This document shows positions 6,333 to 10,292 of a stretch of 10,292 bases of DNA, piece after piece (the stretch's first letter is position 1; the number at the start of each line of letters is the position of its first letter). Made by a program: the position numbers and the translations under genes. The DNA lies in contig JAGWOU010000035.1 in NCBI GenBank assembly GCA_028870815.1, positions 1-10,292 on the forward strand, given 5' to 3'. Below the pieces are notes generated by a model. That model had not been told where the DNA came from and did not search any database. It was given only the letters and a program-made list of their open reading frames with translations. Source of the DNA: Rhodospirillales bacterium (GTDB taxonomy: Bacteria > Pseudomonadota > Alphaproteobacteria > Acetobacterales > Acetobacteraceae).

Positions 6333-6668
6333 ATGAACAGTTTTTCGATTCTGCTGCTGCTCACTCTCGCGGCCGTCCTTGAAGTCGGAGGAGACGCGCT
6401 GGCCCGCACCGCCCTGCATGCCCACGCAATGCCGGTGCGCGTTGGGTTTTTCGGCCTGGCCGCCCTGGTGTTGTTCACTTATGGCGTCACGGTCAATCTG
6501 CCGCCCTGGGATTTTGGAAAACTACTTGGTGTTTACGTAACCTTGTTCTTCGTCGTGGCTCAGCTCATCAATCGCTTCGCCTTTGGCATTGCCCCCACCA
6601 CGCCGGTTCTGGCGGGCGGCGCGCTCATCATCGCCGGCGGGTTGTTGATGACGTTCTGGAAGGCGTGA
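6333..6668 (+). CDS. Small four-helix membrane protein, SMR/DMT-like, function unknown
   Basis: A very hydrophobic 111-residue protein with four predicted membrane helices at roughly residues 3-20, 35-55, 64-84 and 90-108. This size and topology resemble small multidrug resistance (EmrE-like) proteins and the YnfA/UPF0060 group. A glutamate in the first helix (E17, in AAVLEVGGDAL) recalls the essential membrane glutamate of EmrE. The short loop NLPPWDFGKLLGVYV (55-69) and the ending GALIIAGGLLMTFW look like conserved features. I do not recognise a named family with confidence, so transport of cations or drugs is only an analogy. ATG 6333 lacks a clear ribosome-binding site. GTG 6315 would add six polar residues and also lacks a good one. 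The gene ends 9 bp from the stop of the convergent GST. Confidence 0.75.
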   Translation: MNSFSILLLLTLAAVLEVGGDALARTALHAHAMPVRVGFFGLAALVLFTYGVTVNLPPWDFGKLLGVYVTLFFVVAQLINRFAFGIAPTTPVLAGGALIIAGGLLMTFWKA

Positions 6669-6677
6669 ACCCGCTGC

Positions 6678-7349
6678 TTATCCCGCTTGCATGCCGTAAG
6701 TGGAAAGAACCCGCTCCATCCAGGCCAGAATAGGATCGTTTTCAGGCAGCAATGGGGTCGTTGAGATCAGCGTGCCCCAGCGCAGCGCGCCAAAAACGAT
6801 ATGGTCCGCCCAGTTTGGCGACTCTCCGGCGATAAAGCTCTGGTGGGAGAGCAGCCGCTGAAGCGGCTTCACCGTGGCTTTGAATCGTTCCAGAGCGGCG
6901 GGGCGGTCTGCTTCTATCTCTTCCAGGCTGCGCTTGAACATCGCCTCGCGCGTTTGCCGGAAATAGGGCTGGTCCTGCGGCGCCAGGCGGCGATAGACAT
7001 CAACCACGATAATATGCGCGATGGCCGGGTGAAGCATGGTTTCCGCCCAATCCTTCACGAACATGATCAACGCCCGCGCCGGGGGATCGCCAAACAACGA
7101 TTCCTCATTGGGGTAGGTCCGTTCCAGATAATCGGCGATGATCTGGCTGTCTGAGACGATATTGGCGCCGTCGCGCAGAACCGGCACCTTCTCCTGGCCC
7201 GAGGCGGCAATCGCCGCCTTATCGGTAAAATGCCAGGGTATGGTTTCATAGTTCAGGTTCTTATGCGCCAGGGCCAGCTTCACGCGCCAGCAATACGGGC
7301 TGAAGCGTGTGCCGTCTGCTGCCGTCAGGTCGTAGAGCTGCCGGTTCAC
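6678..7349 (-). CDS. Glutathione S-transferase, LigE/beta-etherase-like
   Basis: A 223-residue cytosolic glutathione transferase. The N-terminal thioredoxin-like domain covers about 1-85, with the glutathione-site sequence SPYCWRVK at 17-24, the cis-proline V55-P56, and S66-D67-S68, which normally contacts the gamma-glutamyl group. The all-helical C-terminal domain includes WADHIVFGALRWG (180-192), with D182 as the usual N-capping residue. The start YDLTAADGTRFSPYCWR and the stretch QDQPYFRQTREAMF (125-138) resemble Sphingobium LigE-type beta-etherases from memory, although the subfamily needs a tree. A cysteine (C20) follows the S-P-Y, where LigE has valine. The GTG start overlaps the stop of the upstream GST by 4 bp (GTGA), and its own ribosome-binding site is weak, so coupled translation is likely. 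The GST fold is certain; aryl-ether cleavage is not claimed. Confidence 0.9.
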   Translation of the reverse strand: MNRQLYDLTAADGTRFSPYCWRVKLALAHKNLNYETIPWHFTDKAAIAASGQEKVPVLRDGANIVSDSQIIADYLERTYPNEESLFGDPPARALIMFVKDWAETMLHPAIAHIIVVDVYRRLAPQDQPYFRQTREAMFKRSLEEIEADRPAALERFKATVKPLQRLLSHQSFIAGESPNWADHIVFGALRWGTLISTTPLLPENDPILAWMERVLSTYGMQAG

Positions 7350-8032
7350 CGCGCGGTCTGCCCGAAGAGAATTTTCTTCGCATCCTCAGAAACAGTGGGC
7401 GTGCCGTTTACTTCCTTGGCCTTGGCATAGGCGCGCTGCACGGCGGGGCGGGCGGCCATGCGCTCGAACCAGGCTTTCAGATTCGGGAAATCCTCAAGCT
7501 TTTGCTGCTGGCGCTCGTAAGGTACCACCCAAGGGTAGCTCGCCATATCCGCGATGGAATACGCGCCCGCGATATACTCCTTGCCCTCAAGCTGCTTGTT
7601 CAGCACGCCATAGAGGCGGTTGGTTTCTTTCACGTAGCGTTCCATCGCGTAAGGAATACGTTCGGGCGCATATTGTACGAAATGATGGTTCTGCCCGGCC
7701 ATCGGCCCCAGACCGCCCATCTGCCAATAAAGCCATTGCAGAACATTGAAGCGCGGACGCGGTTCTTTCGGAAGAAACTTACCGGTCTTGTCCGCCAGAT
7801 ATTCAAGAATCGCGCCGCTCTCGAAAATGCCCAGCGGTTCGCCGCCATCTGCCGGCGCCATGTCGCGAATGGCGGGGATGCGGTTGTTCGGCGCGATTTT
7901 CAGGAAATCCGGATTGAACTGCTCGCCCTTGGAAATGTTGACCGGGAAGATTTTGTAATCCAGCCCTGCTTCCTCAAGGAAAATAGTGACTTTATGTCCG
8001 TTCGGCGTAGTCCAGTAATAAAGCTCGATCAT
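7346..8032 (-). CDS. yfcG: YfcG-like (nu-class) glutathione transferase / disulfide-bond reductase
   Basis: A 228-residue GST closely resembling E. coli YfcG, which reduces small disulfides with glutathione and has little classical conjugating activity. The diagnostic TPNGHK sits at residues 9-14, giving Thr9 and Asn11 as in YfcG. The cis-proline is I52-P53. The glutathione-binding E71-S72-G73 lies in GEPLGIFESGAILEYLA. The C-terminal domain has QWLYWQMGGLGPMAGQNHHF (99-118) and IPYAMERY, which places R132 where YfcG has its functional arginine, and the capping segment YSIADMASYPWV (158-169). The ATG is preceded by GAAGGA (8047-8042 on the minus strand) at 9 bases. It lies 13 bp after pepN and runs straight into the second GST. 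A role in redox homeostasis or peroxide tolerance is inferred from the family. Confidence 0.93.
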   Translation of the reverse strand: MIELYYWTTPNGHKVTIFLEEAGLDYKIFPVNISKGEQFNPDFLKIAPNNRIPAIRDMAPADGGEPLGIFESGAILEYLADKTGKFLPKEPRPRFNVLQWLYWQMGGLGPMAGQNHHFVQYAPERIPYAMERYVKETNRLYGVLNKQLEGKEYIAGAYSIADMASYPWVVPYERQQQKLEDFPNLKAWFERMAARPAVQRAYAKAKEVNGTPTVSEDAKKILFGQTAR

Positions 8033-8045
8033 ATCCGCTTGTCCT

Positions 8046-10292
8046 TCAGCCTAGTGCTTTCGACGCCATTTCGTAAGTGTTGCGGCTCAGTTGCTCACGC
8101 GCCAGCACGCGTTCAAGCTCGGCTTTCATTAATTCTTGCCGCGCCGGGCCAAACCGGCGCCAGGTTCCAAGCGCCGTTACCAGCCGTGCCGCCACCTGCG
8201 GGTTGGAGCCATCCAGTTGCAGCACGAAATCGGCCAGCAGCTTGTAGCCGGCGCCTGAGGGATCGTGAAATTTCGAGGGATTTGCCGTAAACGCGCCGAC
8301 AAGCGCACGCACGCGGTTGGGGTTACGCAAATCCATGTCCGGGTGCGCGGCAAGGCCCTGCACAATGGCGAGCGTATCAGGTGCGTTGCTGCGCGCCTGC
8401 ACCGAAAACCATTTGTCCAGCGCCAGCTTCGTATCGGCCCATTCGCCATAATAGGCTTTCAGGGCGTCCTCTCGCGCTTTGCCGGGTTCGTCCACCAGAT
8501 TGGTCAGCGCGGCGAGCTTCTCGGTCATGTTGCCGGCAGCGGCGAATTGCCGGGCGGCCAGGTTCGTGTTTCCGGCGGCGCATAAATAGCCCAGAGCCGC
8601 GTTGCGCAGCGCCCTGGCGCCCATGGCGGGGCCGGAAACATCGTCCGGCGCCGCATTGCCAAAAGCCTCATAAACGGCCTGGAATTCCGTCTGCAAGGCT
8701 TGGCCCAGCGCCCGCCGCGCCGCCTGGCGCACGGCGTGGATGGCTTCAGGGTCCGCAATCTTCATCTCATCCGCCAGCAGCGATTCCATGGGCAGAATCA
8801 GCGCCTCGGCGGCGAAGGCGGGGTCTTGCGCGGCCTCGCGCAGCGTCGCGGCGATGGCGTCTTTCAAACCCGCATCCAGGGTAAATGGCTTGCCCGCTTG
8901 GTGGGCCTCCACGTTTTCCAGCAGCACGGCGGTGGCGTATTGCTGCAACGCGTCCCAGCGGTTGAACAAATCGGTGTCATGCGCCGCCAGAAAAGCCAGG
9001 CGCTCCCGGCTTTGGCCTTTCAGCTTTATGGGCGCGGAGAAATGCCGGAACAGGGAAACCGCTTCGGGCTTTTGCGCCAGCTTGAAGGTGAAGCTCTGCT
9101 CGGCCTCGCGCAGCAGCAGCACCTCCTGGTGCAAATCTTTCCCCGCCTTATCCAGTAGCCCCATCGCCACCGGAATCAGCATCGGCCGTTTTTCAGTCTG
9201 CCCCGGTGTTGGTGCCAGGCTCTGCCGCAGCGTGAGGGTGAAGTTTTCGCCGTCCCAGGCTTCATCAAAACTTACTTCCGGTGTGCCCGCCTGTTCGTAC
9301 CAGAGCATGAGCTGTTTCAGGTCGGCATCCGAGACGGATTGCATGGCCGCCCAGAAATCCTCCACCGTGGCGGCGGAATTGTCGTTCTTGGCGATATACG
9401 CGTCCATGCCGCGCCGGAAGGCTTCGCGCCCGATAATGGTGCGGTACATGCGCACCACCTCCGCCCCCTTTTCGTAAATCGTGGTGGTGTAGAAATTGTT
9501 GATCTCGATATAGCTTGCCGGGCGCACCGGATGGGCGAGCGGCCCGGCATCGTCCCGGAACTGCGTGGCGCGCAGCAGCCGCACATCGGCGATGCGTTTC
9601 ACCGCCGCCGAGAACTGGTCCGCCATATATTCCTGGTCGCGGAAAACGGTCAGCCCCTCCTTCAAGGAAAGCTGAAACCAGTCCCGGCAGGTCACGCGGT
9701 CGCCGGTCCAGTTGTGGAAATATTCATGCGCGATCACGCGTTCCACATTCTGGAAATCCGTGTCCGTGGCGGTTTGGGAATCCGCCAGCACATAGGCGGT
9801 GTTGAAGATGTTGAGGCCCTTATTCTCCATCGCCCCGGCGTTGAAGTCCGACACGGCGGCGATGTTGAAAATATCGAGGTCATATCCGAGGCCGAACACA
9901 TCCTCGTCCCATTTCATCGAGCGTTTCAGCGCTTCCATGGCGTGGCCGCAGCGTGTCTCATCCCCGCGCTCCACCCAGATGCCGAGATCCACCCGGCGGC
10001 CCGAATTTGTGGTGAATTCATCCTTCAGCGAAACCAGATCCGCGGCCACCAACGCGAAAAGATAGGAGGGCTTGGGGTGCGGGTCTTCCCATTCGGCGAA
10101 GGCCTTGCCGTTCTCAACGCCCGAAGCCAGCTTGTTGCCGTTGGAGAGCAGGATGGGGAATTCTTTCGCATCGGCGCGCATCCGCACATGGTAACGCGCC
10201 ATCACGTCCGGCCGGTCGGGGAAGAAGGTGATCTTGCGGAACCCCTCGGGTTCGCATTGGGTGAAGAAGCCCGAGCCGGAGGTATAAAGGCC
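8046..10292 (-). CDS. pepN: Aminopeptidase N (M1 family), N-terminus outside the window
   Basis: The C-terminal 748 residues of a zinc aminopeptidase that removes N-terminal residues from peptides in the cytoplasm. The frame stays open to the window edge: 10292-10206 reads GLYTSGSGFFTQCEPEGFRK and onward, which holds the substrate-binding Q-C-E of PepN. The start lies outside, and the GTG/ATG pair near 10205 is internal. Visible motifs are GAMEN (9836-9822, substrate N-terminus binding), HEYFH (9728-9714, zinc ligands and catalytic glutamate), the third zinc ligand in LKEGLT about 20 residues later, and NNFYTTTIYEKGAEVVRM with the catalytic tyrosine. The C-terminal helical domains follow to the stop. 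E. coli PepN is 870 residues, so about 120 are missing here. It is the first visible gene of a pepN-yfcG-GST cluster; its stop overlaps the yfcG ribosome-binding site. Confidence 0.95.
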   Translation of the reverse strand, partial: GLYTSGSGFFTQCEPEGFRKITFFPDRPDVMARYHVRMRADAKEFPILLSNGNKLASGVENGKAFAEWEDPHPKPSYLFALVAADLVSLKDEFTTNSGRRVDLGIWVERGDETRCGHAMEALKRSMKWDEDVFGLGYDLDIFNIAAVSDFNAGAMENKGLNIFNTAYVLADSQTATDTDFQNVERVIAHEYFHNWTGDRVTCRDWFQLSLKEGLTVFRDQEYMADQFSAAVKRIADVRLLRATQFRDDAGPLAHPVRPASYIEINNFYTTTIYEKGAEVVRMYRTIIGREAFRRGMDAYIAKNDNSAATVEDFWAAMQSVSDADLKQLMLWYEQAGTPEVSFDEAWDGENFTLTLRQSLAPTPGQTEKRPMLIPVAMGLLDKAGKDLHQEVLLLREAEQSFTFKLAQKPEAVSLFRHFSAPIKLKGQSRERLAFLAAHDTDLFNRWDALQQYATAVLLENVEAHQAGKPFTLDAGLKDAIAATLREAAQDPAFAAEALILPMESLLADEMKIADPEAIHAVRQAARRALGQALQTEFQAVYEAFGNAAPDDVSGPAMGARALRNAALGYLCAAGNTNLAARQFAAAGNMTEKLAALTNLVDEPGKAREDALKAYYGEWADTKLALDKWFSVQARSNAPDTLAIVQGLAAHPDMDLRNPNRVRALVGAFTANPSKFHDPSGAGYKLLADFVLQLDGSNPQVAARLVTALGTWRRFGPARQELMKAELERVLAREQLSRNTYEMASKALG

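Noticed and set aside
7307..8290. Plus-strand open frame (327 codons) across yfcG and the pepN end
   Set aside because: It spans two genes and their junction on the opposite strand, with no domain or ribosome-binding site; a shadow frame.
8740..9477. Plus-strand open frame (245 codons) opposite pepN
   Set aside because: It is rich in Ser and Ala, without motifs, and antisense to the conserved M1 peptidase domain.
10203..10205. GTG near 10205 as the pepN start
   Set aside because: The same frame continues upstream to the window edge and encodes conserved PepN sequence including the Q-C-E segment, so the gene is truncated by the window, not started here.

Overview
The window looks like ordinary core chromosome from a GC-rich alphaproteobacterium. 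The run of a protein-isoaspartate methyltransferase-like gene, tolC, a popZ/DUF2497 gene and valS in that order is a recurrent alphaproteobacterial neighbourhood, and PopZ is essentially restricted to that class. An acetic-acid-bacterium or other Rhodospirillales-like host is a guess that the sequence alone does not settle. I see no insertion sequence, phage gene, CRISPR array, integrase or attachment site, and no stretch over 300 bases without a gene.

Layout. Bases 1-70 hold nothing I can name. A tRNA-Cys lies on the minus strand (71-144). A 125-bp gap separates it from the plus-strand cluster and carries plausible divergent sigma-70-type promoters. The plus-strand cluster (270-6294) is tightly packed: pcm-like, tolC, popZ-like, valS and a GNAT acetyltransferase, with gaps of 2, 9, 60 and -4 bp. 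After a 9-bp inverted repeat comes a small four-helix membrane protein (6333-6668). It meets, tail to tail, a minus-strand cluster read from the right edge leftwards: pepN (cut by the window end), a YfcG-type disulfide-reductase glutathione transferase, and a second, LigE-like glutathione transferase that overlaps it by 4 bp.

How the genes fit together. The plus-strand genes share transcription more than function: protein repair or methylation, envelope export, cell-pole organisation, tRNA charging and acetylation. The minus-strand genes combine peptide turnover with thiol chemistry. Four starts needed a decision from ribosome-binding sites or homology: popZ at ATG 2441, valS at GTG 3209, the small membrane protein at ATG 6333, and the second GST at GTG 7349. 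pepN has no start in the window, because its frame stays open to the right edge.

I found no previously undescribed system. The best leads are small: a stem-loop plus U-tract and a 14-codon upstream reading frame at the valS start; an internal ribosome-binding site in popZ that could make a C-terminal-only isoform; a PIMT-like protein that has lost the family's active-site motif; and an uncharacterised SMR-like membrane protein behind an inverted repeat.
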